Positions 1-12,528 of a stretch of DNA of 64,000 bases are shown here, in pieces. Position numbers and translations under genes: made by a program. Positions within the stretch are counted from its first letter, which is position 1, and every line of letters starts with the position of its first letter. Under the pieces are notes generated by a model. It had not been told where the DNA came from. It searched no databases and was given only the letters and a program-made list of their open reading frames with translations. The stretch comes from Endothia cerciana (lineage: Eukaryota; Ascomycota; Sordariomycetes; Diaporthales; Cryphonectriaceae), in the NCBI GenBank assembly GCA_026119935.1, contig JALRMH010000025.1, positions 461,381 through 525,380 of the forward strand, in the 5' to 3' direction.

Positions 1-1664
1 TCATCCGGGTTGAGCGTCTGCACTGAGAGGTCCTCGGGATTGAGCCTCATCTTCTGGGCCATCGGTGCGGCAGGGATAGGCGACCGTCTCAGGTTTCCTG
101 GCAGGAAGAAGATCAGACAGGCTAGCCACCGCTTCCCGTCGTTCCGTGTTTGTGGCACTTTGTATGGCTTCAATCAGACTCCTGTCCCGAGTCGTGGATA
201 TGGATAATATGTAAGTTGGTCGACTGGCAGTCTCATGAGACCGCCTGAGACCTGGTCATCAGGGCGGCTGTGTCGAGACGGCCGCTGGGAGGCTCAGGGC
301 CGTCCAGGGGCTTGATACGAGACTCTTTGGAGGCTGCAAGCAACGACACACATGCATATTGCGGTTGGCGAAATCGGGAAAAGGGTTCCGTCCTATCACT
401 TGAGATGGCAAGCCTGTAAGCGTCTCTCGATGTGTGTGGATCATCCCAAGTTCGTCTCACGTCGCTCGTCTTCTATCCACTCATTTCATCAGTACCGTCA
501 AGACCACGGCCATTAGGATCTGTTGAAGAAGCATCCTTTCGTTTTCTCCTGAATGTATAATGTCCAAGCCTTAGTTAGACCTTCTGCATCACCTTGTCGA
601 CACGGTGGCACGTCATCGCAAAGGCGACATCGTGAGTTGCGAAACTCTTACTGCTAAGAATGCACTTCCCATATACCACGAGTGCGTCTCTCCGACTTCA
701 GGTGCTGCGATCTGAACAACCACGCCGGCCCAGCCAGCCACGAGTGTTGTCAGGGTTGGTCACGGAGCCGTGTTGCCCGCCAGGCGGGGTGTTTCTGGTA
801 CATGGAGGACGCTGAGGCCGGTCAAGAGGCGGGGGCTCGTGATCCCGGCGTTTGCCTGCGCTGCGGTCTCCTCGCCTGAACTGGAGGTCACTACGGGGGG
901 GGGCTTGTACCCCATCACAGACACGCTGCTCCTCCCGCGCGGCTGCAGCGCCTTGGAAGACTCTGGCTGTCGAGCCGTCGAGCCAGAAGGATTCGGTCTG
1001 ATGTGACATGCTGCCTCGCCAGCCTCCGCCGGTCCTTGTTGATGGAATGCACAGTCTCATCCCCTCTTTCCCTACCTTCATAGGTGGTGCTGCCCGACGT
1101 CGACTCCCTGCCACGGGGGGTCCTCATTTCTGTTCCAACCTGCACCACGGCGTCGTCCGGGGGTCTGATTTGAGAGCGAGAGCCTATCCTCACACCACAG
1201 TCCAGGAACAGCAGGTGACGTGCCGCTGCTCAAGCTTTGGGGAAGACCTTCATCCATACGCCCTGCATCACGCTGCCAATAGCTCGATAGGCAGGCCAGG
1301 CCGGGCCCATCCCGAACAGGCGCCAACACCTGTTCACCTGGCATTCCGTGTAATGACGCAAGAAACCGCCGGATCCTTGATCGACCGTGTGAGTATGTGT
1401 CAGTCTACCTGCGCATAGCGTCGTGAACGTCGGACGAGGCCCTAGGGCGCCACCGACCCAGCCCTGGGCAGGTGGAAGCTAGCAGCGAAGCCGTCTATAT
1501 TCTTAGGTCTATGGATACGGTCGTACTATCTCGACGAACAGCCCCCTGCTTTTCTCTTCCCATGCCAACAGGGTCAGAGGGGAGGCCATGCTCCCCAGGC
1601 TGCTCCTGTGCCCCGTCACGGGCCACACAGACACCGTATCCCTCTTCTGTATCGTCAATGTTCC
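1..1664. other. No recognisable gene (3' flank of MPC1)
   Basis: Only short overlapping reading frames on both strands occur here. None resembles a known family or shows a convincing splice structure. It is the downstream flank of the minus-strand pyruvate carrier gene. A gene starting beyond the left edge cannot be excluded. Confidence 0.5.
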
Positions 1665-2203
1665 TCAGCCCTCCGTCTTCTTGCCGACGCCATAGTGGTA
1701 ATTTAGGTATCGGTAGCTCTGGGTTAGCTGTGCGCCGGCGTTGGTGAAGTGGCAGGCGAACAGCAGGTAGTTCTTCGGCGTGACGGCGAGGGAGTAGCGC
1801 ATGAAGGTGAAGGCGTAGACCACGAGCGCGCCGGTCATCGGCCCCGAGATCCTGAAGACGTGGGGCAGGGGGTCGTCAGCATTTCCACCCCCCTTCAACG
1901 AAAAACAAACAGCCGTGCCGCGCCCGTCGGGGGGAGGGGGGGGGGTCATTTCAGGCTCACAGGTCAGGGCTCTTCTGCGTGTCCAGCACGGCCGCGATAG
2001 GGATCCCGAAGTTGGATGCTGGGCCCCAGAAATCTGAACCGGCGAAACGACATCGTCAGCATCCCCGAGCGAGGGGGGGGGGGGGAGGCACACTCCGAAG
2101 GCGGCCGGTGTCATGGCCCGGCGGACTCACGCGTGGAGCAGAAGTAGTCGGACACCGGGTTGGACCGGATCTTGGCGTTCGCCGCCTTGATGAGCGCAGC
2201 CAT
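1665..2203 (-). CDS. MPC1: Mitochondrial pyruvate carrier subunit MPC1
   Basis: Subunit of the inner-membrane pyruvate carrier, which works as a heterodimer with an MPC2/MPC3-type partner to bring cytosolic pyruvate into the matrix. I read three exons: 2203-2131, 2033-1961 and 1851-1665 (73, 73 and 187 nt), with GTGAGT/CAG and GTGAGC/CAG introns and phases that close to a 110-residue protein, the normal size for MPC1. Diagnostic segments are FWGPASNFGIP (around residues 26-36), ISGPMT, and VTPKNYLLFACHFTNAGAQL in the C-terminal helix, which match MPC1 rather than MPC2. The start was chosen at the MAALIKAANAKI methionine, which gives the amphipathic N-terminus of the family. Both introns carry long C runs on the coding strand. 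An AT-rich TTTAAATA-like element lies about 150 bp upstream. The partner subunit is not in this window. Confidence 0.93.
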
Positions 2204-3724
2204 GGTCACACGGGACAGCTCTTCGCGAGCTCGCGGGCGTGGAGGGTGGAGGACGAGGAATGGGTCGTCCGGGAGCGGTTGCGGTTGCGGTTGCGTGCCG
2301 CCGAACAAGCGAGGCGTACAAAAAAAAAGGCCCGAGGGACGGAGCCCTATTTAAAGTACGCCGGACTTTGAAAAACGGGGATTACACAGCAGCTCAGCTT
2401 TTCCCGGCAAGAATCGTGGCCCATTTTTGGTGGACCCCGGCGATTAGATAAAACGGCTCACGGTCGCAGCACCGGGCAGAACCCTCTTCAAATACAGAGA
2501 GTCTAAACATGTCTCGATGGAATCGATCGTACGAGGTTTAAGACGGTGTGGTCTGCGCCCAGTGTATCTGATCTCATCCCCGAAGAGGGGTCGACTCTTT
2601 CGAGACGCGGATGTTTAATAACGTGAGCCTTGACCACCAAAATGTATACAAATATCGAGCAACGCATGATATTCACCAGCAAACAGGATTGATTAATGAG
2701 CAGCAAACAACCCGTCTTTGGCTCGTTCCACTACCGTCGGATTACTTCTCAATGATTTTCCAATTAACATGAAATGTCCGAAAGCAATTCCCAAGGATTC
2801 CTCCCTGCTCTTCGCGCACGCGAGGCTTTATTCATCAACCATTCCCTTCAGTCCAGTGATGACTAGAGACGGTAGACGACCGTCTCAAGAGATCATTGAG
2901 GCTGAATGGTTACGGTTTTTACGAGGTCAAGCATCTCTCGCGCATTTTGCTCAAGGGCCTCCCACGTGGTTGTTTGAAACCTCCCTACGGGCAAGGAATG
3001 AACATTAGATGATGCGATGAGGGACGGTAATTATGCGTGTCCATGAAACCAGTAGCGCTTGGCGTGGTGGATACTACGAGCCCACATATTGTTCCAATGG
3101 CGAGTTCCAAGTTGAATACGTAGGAGCCACCTTCTTTTGCAGGTCAGTGCATCCCCGAGTACATATATCGATCAGACGCAGGCTTCACAAGTAAAATTTC
3201 CACATGGTCGGGGTGCACAGTAAACCATATGGGCCCTTTAGACCAATAATAGTATTTACTGTTGACCATTTATTGTATTTAGTGGAATGTTCGTCTCGTT
3301 CTGTGGCCTTCTCCGGCGATATCAAACGTCTCTACAGCCATCAGTGCCCACCATACTCTTCGGTGGGCTCAGATACGTCTTGTATAATGACTCCAGAGTC
3401 CCACGTCTCTACTGGAAGGCAATCTCGGATCGCCTAGGTTGAGTGAGTATGAGGACTATAATTGCCCTTATCAACTTGAGTCGTATAACTGAAAGTGGAC
3501 ATTCGCTCTATGCTGATAGTGGGAAGATTGTCGCCCGCTATTTTCTTATTCTTCAAGTATTTGGGCGCAATCTCATGTGCATTCTAGGCTCTAGGATTAT
3601 CGAGAGAATATTTTATATCAAATTCGTTTCTCTGCAGTGTCATCCTTCCGTTTCGGCTTCAGCGCTCGATGCAGGCTTGAGATTCTAGTGTGTTCAGCAG
3701 GTGGTCCCACATCCACCATCTGCA
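2204..3724. other. Promoter of MPC1, then AT-rich gene-free stretch
   Basis: The first 250 bases are the 5' flank of MPC1. From about 2,450 to 3,690 the composition becomes clearly AT-richer than the surrounding genes, and only short frames rich in stops are present. I recognise no protein. The composition would fit an old RIP-mutated repeat, but no element boundaries are visible. Confidence 0.4.
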
Positions 3725-4633
3725 TCAAGCTCCCATGATGACCTTCGAGAACGACTCCCCAACACCCCTCTCCTTCAAGAACGCCTCTAGAGCGGCCATA
3801 TCCCCTCTATTCTTCCTAGCGCCCCGCTTCTCGCCCAGGTCGTCTGTAATCTCCCTCATATCCCGGAACTTCCTCCCTCCCTCCCCGCATTCCTCCCGGA
3901 ACCTCTCGCTGACCTTCTTCTGGTGGCTTGGGATGTCACCCCAGCTCTCGTTCTTGATCGCGTTCATATAGTCGTCGACGGCCTTCGACGTGCCTTCCAG
4001 ACACAGCATTCCAGGTTTGCCGGCCAGGACGAAGCCCGTGAGCTTGTAACGGGGCGCGTAGGCGACGAGGTCCTTGCGCTTTTCCCGTGTCGAAAGGGAG
4101 GGGAAGTAGAACCACACCCTCAGCAGAGGGCCGCTCGGAGCCTTGTCTGGGTTCCGGGTGTCCCTCGCGGCCTCTTCGCTCCTCTGCAGGTATCTCGGCA
4201 CGTTTTCCTTTACATAGTCAAACGCCGCCAGCACGTCACCCGCGGGCATATCGGCCCCAAGCTCGGCTACCTCAGCCCGTGACATCCAGGACGGTTGGCG
4301 CAGCGTGTAGGTGAGGGGCGGTGGCTCAATAAGGTTTCTTTGTGTTGATCTCAAGGGAACAGTGACTTCCAGCTGCATCGAGGGAGAGAGCGCCGCCGTT
4401 TCGTACGGTGTCTCGATGGGTATGGTGACCATGAAGCTGGGGTCGGGAGGGACACCCTGAGGGCTTGTTGACTCCGGGGCATCGCACCACCCACGTGCCT
4501 TCTCGATGACTTCTTGCAGGGAGAGGTCCGTATCCTCTTCCACAGGCGGATACATGGCCCTGATGAGCTCAACCATTGCTAACTGCGACTCAACCAAACC
4601 TCGTGGCAGGGTCGAATCTGCGAGTCCCGTCAT
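3725..4633 (-). CDS. RWD domain protein with Prp3-like C-terminal (DUF1115) domain, RWDD2-like
   Basis: Uninterrupted 302-residue frame. Residues about 15-135 fit an RWD fold: an opening helix with VELIRAMYPP, then strand segments such as MQLEVTVPL and the tripeptide-like PPPLTYTLRQP. Residues about 170-245 match the Prp3 C-terminal/DUF1115 domain, with VWFYFPSLSTREKR, GKPGMLCLEG and SWGDIPSHQKK. This domain order is that of the RWDD2 family, conserved from fungi to animals. RWD domains bind proteins, and the cellular role of RWDD2 proteins is poorly known. The C-terminus is charged and helical (about 245-302). The start is the first methionine of the frame. The gene stands alone, with no intron and no obvious operon-like neighbour. 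Confidence 0.85.
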   Translation of the reverse strand: MTGLADSTLPRGLVESQLAMVELIRAMYPPVEEDTDLSLQEVIEKARGWCDAPESTSPQGVPPDPSFMVTIPIETPYETAALSPSMQLEVTVPLRSTQRNLIEPPPLTYTLRQPSWMSRAEVAELGADMPAGDVLAAFDYVKENVPRYLQRSEEAARDTRNPDKAPSGPLLRVWFYFPSLSTREKRKDLVAYAPRYKLTGFVLAGKPGMLCLEGTSKAVDDYMNAIKNESWGDIPSHQKKVSERFREECGEGGRKFRDMREITDDLGEKRGARKNRGDMAALEAFLKERGVGESFSKVIMGA

Positions 4634-5625
4634 GGTCGCAGGGTCACCTCTCTCCTACCCATCCGAGGCAGCTTGGTAGATGCACAACAATCTTGCGGGC
4701 TTGGGCCCGATTCGTCGCTGGCTGTCGAACCGGTCGTCAACTCGTCGTTTTCCTTGGACACAGACCGCCAGAATTTCCTCAGCCAAGTCACGCCCCACAC
4801 ATACGAGGAATACTGGAGAGGATTGGTGAGGAGGATGCGAGATTCCGGGTACGTCAATATGGAGTTTCGAGAAGAATTTAAGAGGTAGGGAATGAAATGC
4901 AGCTTGGGTATATCTTATAGATCAGACAAGGGGGAAGATAGTCGTTTTCCGCGTCTACTGGGCACTAAAGTTGCGCGACTTTGGGGGGATTAGGGTGAGT
5001 TGGATGCTTAATCAGCAACTGGCTGCTATGCGTTGATGTTGGCTGTGTATAATCCCCCTTCCCATTTTTCTTTTTCCCTCCTCGACTAGCTATCTGACGC
5101 AACTTTATAAGTATTCCTGAAAAGGAGCCTCAGGGGCATGACTAAGTCCTATAAAGAGACTCTCGTGGTTATCAGTGCTGAAACAACCTTGGAATCCTCG
5201 GCCATCTCGGCGAGATATTGATCGCTCGAGTTACGAGTCCTACCACGTTGCAAAATGCCTTCCTAAGCTAGTGGCGAGACGCATATACTCATAATGGTGG
5301 GCGTCTTTGCTGAGAGGGCCAGGACACTCTAGACGCCCCAACCATGATAGTCGACTTCAGGACACGGGCGGTCACAGCAACCTCTGGATGGCACGGGTTT
5401 CGAGCATCAGCTGCCTGTCAGAGGCGGACCATGCCGCTACACTTCCATTAAACTGCAATATAGACCTATACGTGCGAGTTCCTCTGCGACACGGCACTAT
5501 CATCTGTCCTCCCCCGACCTGGCCATTTCCACCGCCGACCTCCACCCCCCAATGGCGAGGCCACACGGCCCACACCTGGAGGGGCAGGCCCCTTCCTCAC
5601 ATTCAGCATCCACAGGCTCTCGCGC
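4634..5625. other. Intergenic region, no gene recognised
   Basis: Flank between the RWD gene and the 3' end of the CorA-like relic. Short frames at 4,576-4,888 on both strands show no family resemblance. Region 4,890-5,300 is AT-richer and featureless. Confidence 0.4.
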
Positions 5626-7642
5626 CTACCGGCCTCGGCGTTCGGGGCACAGGACTGCCTCCTGATCATCGCCGCCTGCTGGAGCTGCGAGCGCTTCTCG
5701 CGGCGGGTCCTGGAGCGCCTCCTCCAGCTGTCCAGGCCTCTGGTGAAGGAGAGGCGCGTTGCCTTCCAGAGGCTGGTCCCCGCATGTGTCCGGAAGGACA
5801 GACACCAGCACAAAGAAGGGCGCGCAGACGGTGACCATGATGACGACGAAGCGCCAGTCGGTGGGGGGTATCGTGAAAGTCTCCATCCCGAAGACCGACT
5901 ATTATCAGATCAGGGGCGTCAGCACGCGTGTCTGAGACCGGCGAGAAAGAGGGCTATGAGCTCACCGTGACGAAACTCAGGGGCAGGAACAGCATCGAGA
6001 CGCCGGTGAGGATCTTGATGTTCTCGCCCTGCTCGATGGTCGTCCGGTTCTCCTTCACGGAGCTTCCGCTGTAGAGCTGCTCCCTCAGGTTGTCGATGTC
6101 CCGCCGCAGCTGCTCGTTGGACTTGATCAGGGCCTTCAGGTCCCTCATGGCGCCCCCCAGCTCGCGGCTGATGTGGCCGAGCTGCGCGAGGTAGTTGCAC
6201 CCCTCGGCGCTCTCCGGATCCGGATGCGGCCAGAGGGTCGGGTGCTGGCCAAGCCAGAACGTAGGGGTGAAAGTGTCAGAGTAGGCGTTGATCATCGACC
6301 TGATACTATCGTTGACCATGGACAGGCTGTTGTACGCCCAGAAGTACCGCCGGCTGAATGTGAAGTCCGCGTCCTCGGACAGGAGCTTGTCGCGGAGCTC
6401 GAGGTCGAACATGAATTGGTCCTGCGCCGCGGTCCCCTGATCAATAAACGCGAAGCTGCGATGGGCATGTCAGGCAGTGTTAGCACCTACCGGGGGTATG
6501 ACCAGGGCCCCTATCTGCTCGTTCGACCGCCAGAGCCGTTGGGCTGCTGTCTTGTACTCCGTCGCGAGGCACTCGAGGAAGGCCTGCGGTCCGCTGTGGC
6601 ATGGGCTCTCGGCCAGGTCGCGGTCTGAGTCGATGCGGTCCGGACAACAGTGGATGTTGAGGACGTGGAAGAGGTGCAAAGGTCTCGAAGGCCGAGCCCG
6701 TCTTGATCCTGTTGCTCTTGCTCGCCCGTCGCGGAACCCGGTCCACGACGCCTCCCTCGAGGGACAGGGCTACGATGGAGCTGCATTCCGAGATGTTGAT
6801 GTGATTCTCCGGGTCCCCATCTGACTGCCCGCAGCCGTGGCGTTGCCAGGAGGTGGGTTTGAGGCCCTCGTCGACCACAGTGTAGTATTTAAAGACGAAG
6901 AAGAATGACCTCTGGTGGACTTGCTCGGGCTCGAAAGCCCGCAGCATGTATGGGGTAGTCTTACCCTTGTTGAGCTTACTCGAAATGAGGTGGGAGAGTA
7001 ATCCGTCCATGTCGAAGTGTCTTTCCATCGTCATATGTATGCCGGCGAAAGAGGTCGCTGACGGTTCTTGAAGTATCCTACGGTCAGGTTTAGATGATGT
7101 CCTCAACTCTTCGCCAAGGGATATATTTTCTACGTACGTTATCCTTCCAACGGCCGCTCTGCTCATATTGACTTCCTAGTGTTGTTCAGCCAGCGAGGCC
7201 TTCCTCTTAAGATGGCCTTGACGCCGGTACGAACCTTGATAAGCTCCCAGGTAGCACTGGAATCCAGGCCTTCGTTATGCCTGTCAACACAGTCACCGTA
7301 CCGAGGTATGACGGATCTATCTTGCTGAATGTCGTACACTTCGCAGCTGGAGGCTTGACCGCCAGGATCGAGGACGTCCGGATCGAGGCTGAAGAGCGTC
7401 ATCACGGTGAGCCCGTCCCGCTGCCGGAAGGCATCCCCAAGGGCGACCACGGTCTCCTCATTCTTCTCCGATATGCGGTGCAGGTGGTGGATCAGGTCGA
7501 ACTCCGTATACGACGAGGACGACAGCGTCCTCTGCACACAGCTTATCGGGCTGGTCCAGGTCGGGTACGTCCTCGCCGCCGGGCTGATGGGGGGGAGAGA
7601 CCGGCCTGAACCCGGACTGGTGATCCTCCTTCTCTGCCTCAC
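5626..7642 (-). pseudogene. CorA-like Mg2+ transporter family protein, frameshifted
   Basis: Fragments in different frames line up in the order of a fungal CorA-like protein. From 7,642 an N-terminal part has EFDLIHHLHRISEKNEETV; 7,166-6,680 has TSFAGIHMTMERHFDMDGL and RSFFFVFKYYTVVDEG; 6,679-6,480 has FHVLNIHCC; 6,412-5,966 is a helical stalk leading to the first membrane segment ILTGVSMLFLPLSFVT. A clean intron (5,965-5,899) then joins SVFGMETF, the equivalent of the CorA GMN loop, and a second membrane segment from WRFVVIMV. The frame changes near 7,165 and 6,680 and again at the 35-base GT-AG interval near 6,440-6,475. No intron repairs the first two, so the gene looks inactivated. Sequencing errors are the alternative, since the two membrane segments are well preserved. 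Family members are often accessory and not all transport Mg2+. Confidence 0.6.
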
Positions 7643-8657
7643 CCCCCTCGAACGCTACCCTGTTGCCCACGCTGGACTGCCGCCTCCGGCCGGCCAGGTC
7701 CTCGGCGAGCCCTCGAGGCCTCTTGCAAGTGCTGAGGCGTAGTGGCATCCTGTCAGACCCAGCACTAATGAGCTGGTACACGACAGGCTCCCATGGCCAA
7801 CGTCACCCAAGTAAGGCTTTGATGCTCTCGTAATCTCGAGTTTGGAAAGAAAAAAGAAGAAAAAACAAAAAAAAAAAAGTGACGGTTTCCCTCCGGCCCT
7901 GAGATTGACTGCGAGAATTGGAGATGATGCAAGCACCACTGTACAATACCCACTAGATAACAAAAGAGACGCAGGTAACATCTCAAACTCCGACATCCGG
8001 TTCCAGCCCACGGGACGGCTGCTGATGTCTCACCCTCCAGACAGCCACGGGCGTAGCTCTCACCGGAAATGGCTAGGGGGTTCGATGTTGATGGCATTAA
8101 CGAGCCTCACTCACAGGGATCCTGCGGTGGACGTGGTCCAGACTATGAGAATGACACTGGAGGGGAATCCATGCTGCGGGACTGGCCCTTCTTCGGCCCT
8201 CCAACCGGGTTTCTTGAATCGAGGACGCTTCACATAACTTGCAACTTTACGCCCTGTGGATCTCCTGTGCAAGGCAGGTCGCGTCCGGAAGCAGACGCAG
8301 ATTGACAGCCATGCCCTTTCGGAAGCCCCTCCCACTACACCTCGACCCTGCCGTCCCTCCTCAGCACTTCCACAGCGAGCCATGATCTTCGCAATCCTGT
8401 GAGTGAGTACGACGAAACACTTGGCAGGGTGGTTTGAACAGACCTTGTAGGCTAGATCAGGTTTATTCCATAACACAAGGAAAGGAGCCTTCCGTGAGAT
8501 ACAAATTTCAAGAACGCCATGCTCATGCAGTCATCCGGCCATCATTCCCCACCCATCTCGAAAGTAGCTGTTGTTCTACCTGACGCTCTAATTTTGCTCT
8601 CGATCATTCAGCAATCCCGCATGTCCCGCGCCAAGACCACCACGTTGGCGTCTCTAC
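7643..8657. other. Intergenic region, no gene recognised
   Basis: Lies between the CorA-like relic and the 3' end of POM152. It contains an A-rich run (7,848-7,879) and short frames with no recognisable similarity. Confidence 0.45.
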
Positions 8658-11600
8658 TCAGTACGTCAACATCTTGCCCTCCGATCTGCCCTCGACCTGC
8701 TGCGTCGAGAACGCGCAGTGCATATCCTTGATCGATACCACCTCGTACGTGCCCTCCTGGCTCGCCCTCACCACCTTGCTGTACTCATAGCTGATGTCGT
8801 GCCTCGTCTCTAGTACCTGGCTCCGCTGGCCCTTGCGCGCGTTCGTACTGCGCGTGTACGTGAACTCGAATGGTGGCGTACCCGTGAAGTCGAATACAAT
8901 GTCCACTTCGCCGCCCTCGTGGATGTCCGACCGGACCGTCCTTCCCTTAGAAATCCGCACGGTCGGGAAGGGGTGGATCGTTTTGCTGATGTTGACGGCG
9001 GCCTGGCACTCGGAGGCCCTATCACTGATAGATGTGATGGTAAACTCACCGGCGGTCTCAGCGAGCCGCTTGAAGTTTGTCGTCGGCTCCTTGACCTGGC
9101 GCTGCGTGCCACCGAACGTATACACGATTTCAAACGGTGGAGTGCCAACGAGTGTGTACGAGAGACGCTCACCGATGCAGTATTCCTTTCGTTGGTCGAG
9201 TGGGTAGATGGAGGGGGCGTCGTAGAGCTGGACCTGGACGAAGGGCCCGCCCGCCTCGTAGGTGCGTCTGCACCCGCGGGCGTCGCTGACTTGACGGATG
9301 CGGACGTGTTGGCCACCAAGTCTCAGGTATTCTCTTGGGATCTTGACCTGAGACTTCTCTTTCTCCAAGCCCTCGACGCGGACAGTCTCTGTGCTCGCAC
9401 CGCTGTCGTGCTTGATTTCGAACACCACCGTCCAAGGTGCTGAGCCGGAGAACTCAATCGCCACCGTGTCTTCGACATCTTGATCTGCCAGACAGCTCTT
9501 GTACGTCTGGCCCGGTTTGGCGAACTTCGCCGTGGGCTTCGGGCTGACCTTCTGCTCGAGCACGATGCGGTTGAACTTCTTGTTGTCGTCGTATAGACTG
9601 TCAGACAGGGCAGAAAAGTCGTAGGTGTACATCCCGGCCCTTGAAGTGTCCATTTGGATGGTAGCCTTGCTGAGGGCAGCATCAAACTGCTTTCTGTTGA
9701 TCGCCGAGTTTCCACCAGCCGCCTTGTGTCTGACCTCGTACTCAACGTGGTATGGGGGAGAACCTGTGGAGAATTAGATGATCTGCGTCACTCGAAAGAT
9801 CCCTGCGCGAGGAGGGCTTACCGATGAGGCCGACTTCGAAACCGTCCATGTCTCCTTCGCACACATCGTTCTTGATGTATGCACCGCGTCCCTCGTGGAT
9901 GCTGGGAGACTGCAAGAGAGTGATGCTGGGCCTGGGTAACCAGTCCACCTCAAATCGCGCCGCCTTGGGATCGACAGTGCCGTGGCACTGCATGTCATGT
10001 ACATCCATAATCTCGTAGGTACCGCGTTGTGTGACTTTGATGTTGTCATTGCCAGAAGTGAGGGTCTTGCTGACGATCTTCGCGTTCGGGCCCTCATCCA
10101 GGTTCTTGTAGGCAACGGTCCACGGGCCTTCTCCACTCAGACGGACGGGAAGGTCGACCTTGGCATCTTCGATCTCCATTGTCTTGAACTTTCCGTCCAC
10201 ACGCCCAAACGCGGCCCGTGGCCGCTGGCGTCGGACGGCGATCTTGCGCTCATCCTTGAGAAAGATACGGCAGCCTGACGTGTCCTTAACAGCGACCAGG
10301 GACACAGAGTACTCCCCGCCTGACGAGAGCTTTGATGTCTTGATCGTGTAGACCCTGTCCTGGATACCCCCGGCCTTGAACTGCTTCCTCCTGCCGTCGT
10401 GAACAAGCTCCCATTCCAGGGTGAAGGGCGCTTCTCCGGAGGCGAAGACAACGTCAAACTCGACCTCTTCCTCCAGGCAGACGGTGACCGGCTTGGCTGC
10501 CTTCTGTATGAAGGCCGAGGCCACTGGTTTCACCGTGGTCTCCAGTGTCATATCCGGTCCGGTGAGTGGCTGCCCTGAGTAGATGGCATCGCTGATTTCC
10601 TTGAAGACATACGTGTGTGTGCCGGCCACCGTGGGGATGAGCTCCTCCTGGTGCCTCATACTGCGAGTTGTGAAGCTCTTCCTCTCAAGGGCTCCGTTGT
10701 GGATGGCGTCATATTTGACCGTGAAAGGAGGCGTGCCGACAAAGTCAAAGTCCACAGCCACGCCGATAGAATTACCGGCACACTTGTCAGGAATGTCGGT
10801 CGAGCGGAGCACGAGATTCGGCTCCAGAGGGTTCAACAGGAGACACGAAACAGGCTCCTCTACCGCTCCCTCGCATGTACCAGAAGAGACTGACTTCAGG
10901 GTGTATAGTCCAGGTGCGGAAATCCAGGGTTGGTCTCTCGCGCTTCTCGCCTTGTACGAGTCGAACGACACGACTTCACCGTGGTCGCCGTTCTTTGTCA
11001 GGCTTTCAATTGGTGAGAACTGCCAGCTGACGGTGTGAGCCGTGTCTTTTTGACCAGCAATGTTGAATTCGATGGGCAGCTTCGCAGACTTGCCCTTGGC
11101 GACCTTCACAGGGTTCCGCAGGTCACAACCCTGGATCCTAGCCGTCGGCCGTTCCTTCACGTTGAAGTCCTGCACAAGGTGCTTGGGCTTTGGGCGCATC
11201 TCCGGGTCATCTGCTGGCGACTGGTACTTGACGATATTGCCGAACGCATCATGAACCTCGTCCACCGAGTACTGCCATAACCCCCCGGAGTTCATGGTCT
11301 CGTTCAAGCTGACAGTCACCTTCTGCGCCTTGGCCCACGACACGAAGGACTCGTCGTCCGGCATAACAAGGGCTGACGACCTAAGCGAGCCCATCAGGGG
11401 AGACGAGAACCCCTCCGGCTGCAGGCTCTGAAAGTGGAAGCTGCGGTCCTTGCCGTCGTTGATCGTGCGGCTGTAGTTGATCTTCAGCGGCGGGGTGCCT
11501 ACCACCTCCAGTGCCAGGTCCGAAAGATCCCCCACGCAGCGGTCAGAGGACGGCGAGGCGACGATGCGAGCTTTGGGGCAAGGCACCACAAAGGTGTTCT

Positions 11601-12528
11601 GCGTCGGCCTTTGGACCTCGAGCTTGTACTCGTCGAGGACCTTGGCCAACCGGTAGGCACCAGGCTTCTTGACTGGCCAATCAAACCTGGCATCTGCCAT
11701 TTCCGGATCGCTCTCCTGTCTCTTGACCAGCTTCTTGATCGCCTTGATCTGGTCCTTGGACAGCTTGAGGGTCTCCTCGCTGTTCGTCTCGAGATCGGTA
11801 CGGATGACCTCGATCTCGACAGGCACGGTTGCGTTGAAGTGGATAGGCAACGTGACCTTGCGATCGCCGCCCAGGCAGTAGGCGTTGCCATCAGGGTTCA
11901 GTACCGCTGTGCCCTCGGGCAGGATGTTGATGATCTGTTTCCCCAGGATGAGGGAGGCATTCTGGGTGACGCTGGACACCTTGACGTATTGTTCCGATAT
12001 AGCGACCTCGCGGTCCCAGAAGACCTTCAGGAAGGCCACAACCGCCGGCCCAAAGGGAAGGCCGATGTTGAGCATGACCAGCAGGTCGAAGACAGCATGG
12101 AGGAGAAAGGCGATGGTGCAGGCCAGCTGTGAGAACTCCAGCCACGGTATCCTGAACTCTGGCAAGCCGAATATGTAGACGAAATCGATGAAGATCCATT
12201 TCATGACCAGCCACACGGACTCGCTCTCGTCCTCGACGACCATGAGCCAGTCATAGAGCTTCCATGCCAGGAGGGCAGCATAGAGGCCGAGGGCGTAGAA
12301 GCGCTGTGCCGGCGCGTCGAGGACGTGGAGGGGTATGACTGGGTTTGTGGAGTATTGGGATGGCGGTGCCAACGGCGCTTGAGGCAGCGGTGGTTGTGCT
12401 GGCTTTTCGGGAGCTGGCTGAGGAGGGTCCGCCGGCGTGCCGCTGGGCGCGGGCGGTCGCCTGCCTCTTAGGTTCGTAGCTGGGGTCGCGGGGAAGCCCC
12501 CCACTACCCTTCGCGGTGTGTCATTCAT
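8658..12528 (-). CDS. POM152: Nucleoporin POM152 (pore-membrane ring protein)
   Basis: Integral membrane protein of the nuclear pore complex that builds the lumenal ring. There are two exons, 12528-9822 and 9763-8658, joined through a 59-bp GTAAGC/ACAG intron in phase 1, giving 1,270 residues, the usual size. Residues 1-65 are a proline-rich pore-side tail. Three hydrophobic segments follow at about 77-97, 105-122 and 132-156. The rest (about 160-1270) is lumenal and made of repeated Ig-like beta modules, recognisable by recurring GTPPF or GxPPF motifs (VGTPPLKINY, VGTPPFTVKYD, VGTPPFEIVYTF, TGTPPFEFTYTR) and by AGTHTY/GTYEI strands. The repeated G-T-P-P signature is characteristic of the fungal POM152 repeat. 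The start is the first methionine of the frame, and no upstream exon is evident. Confidence 0.95.
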
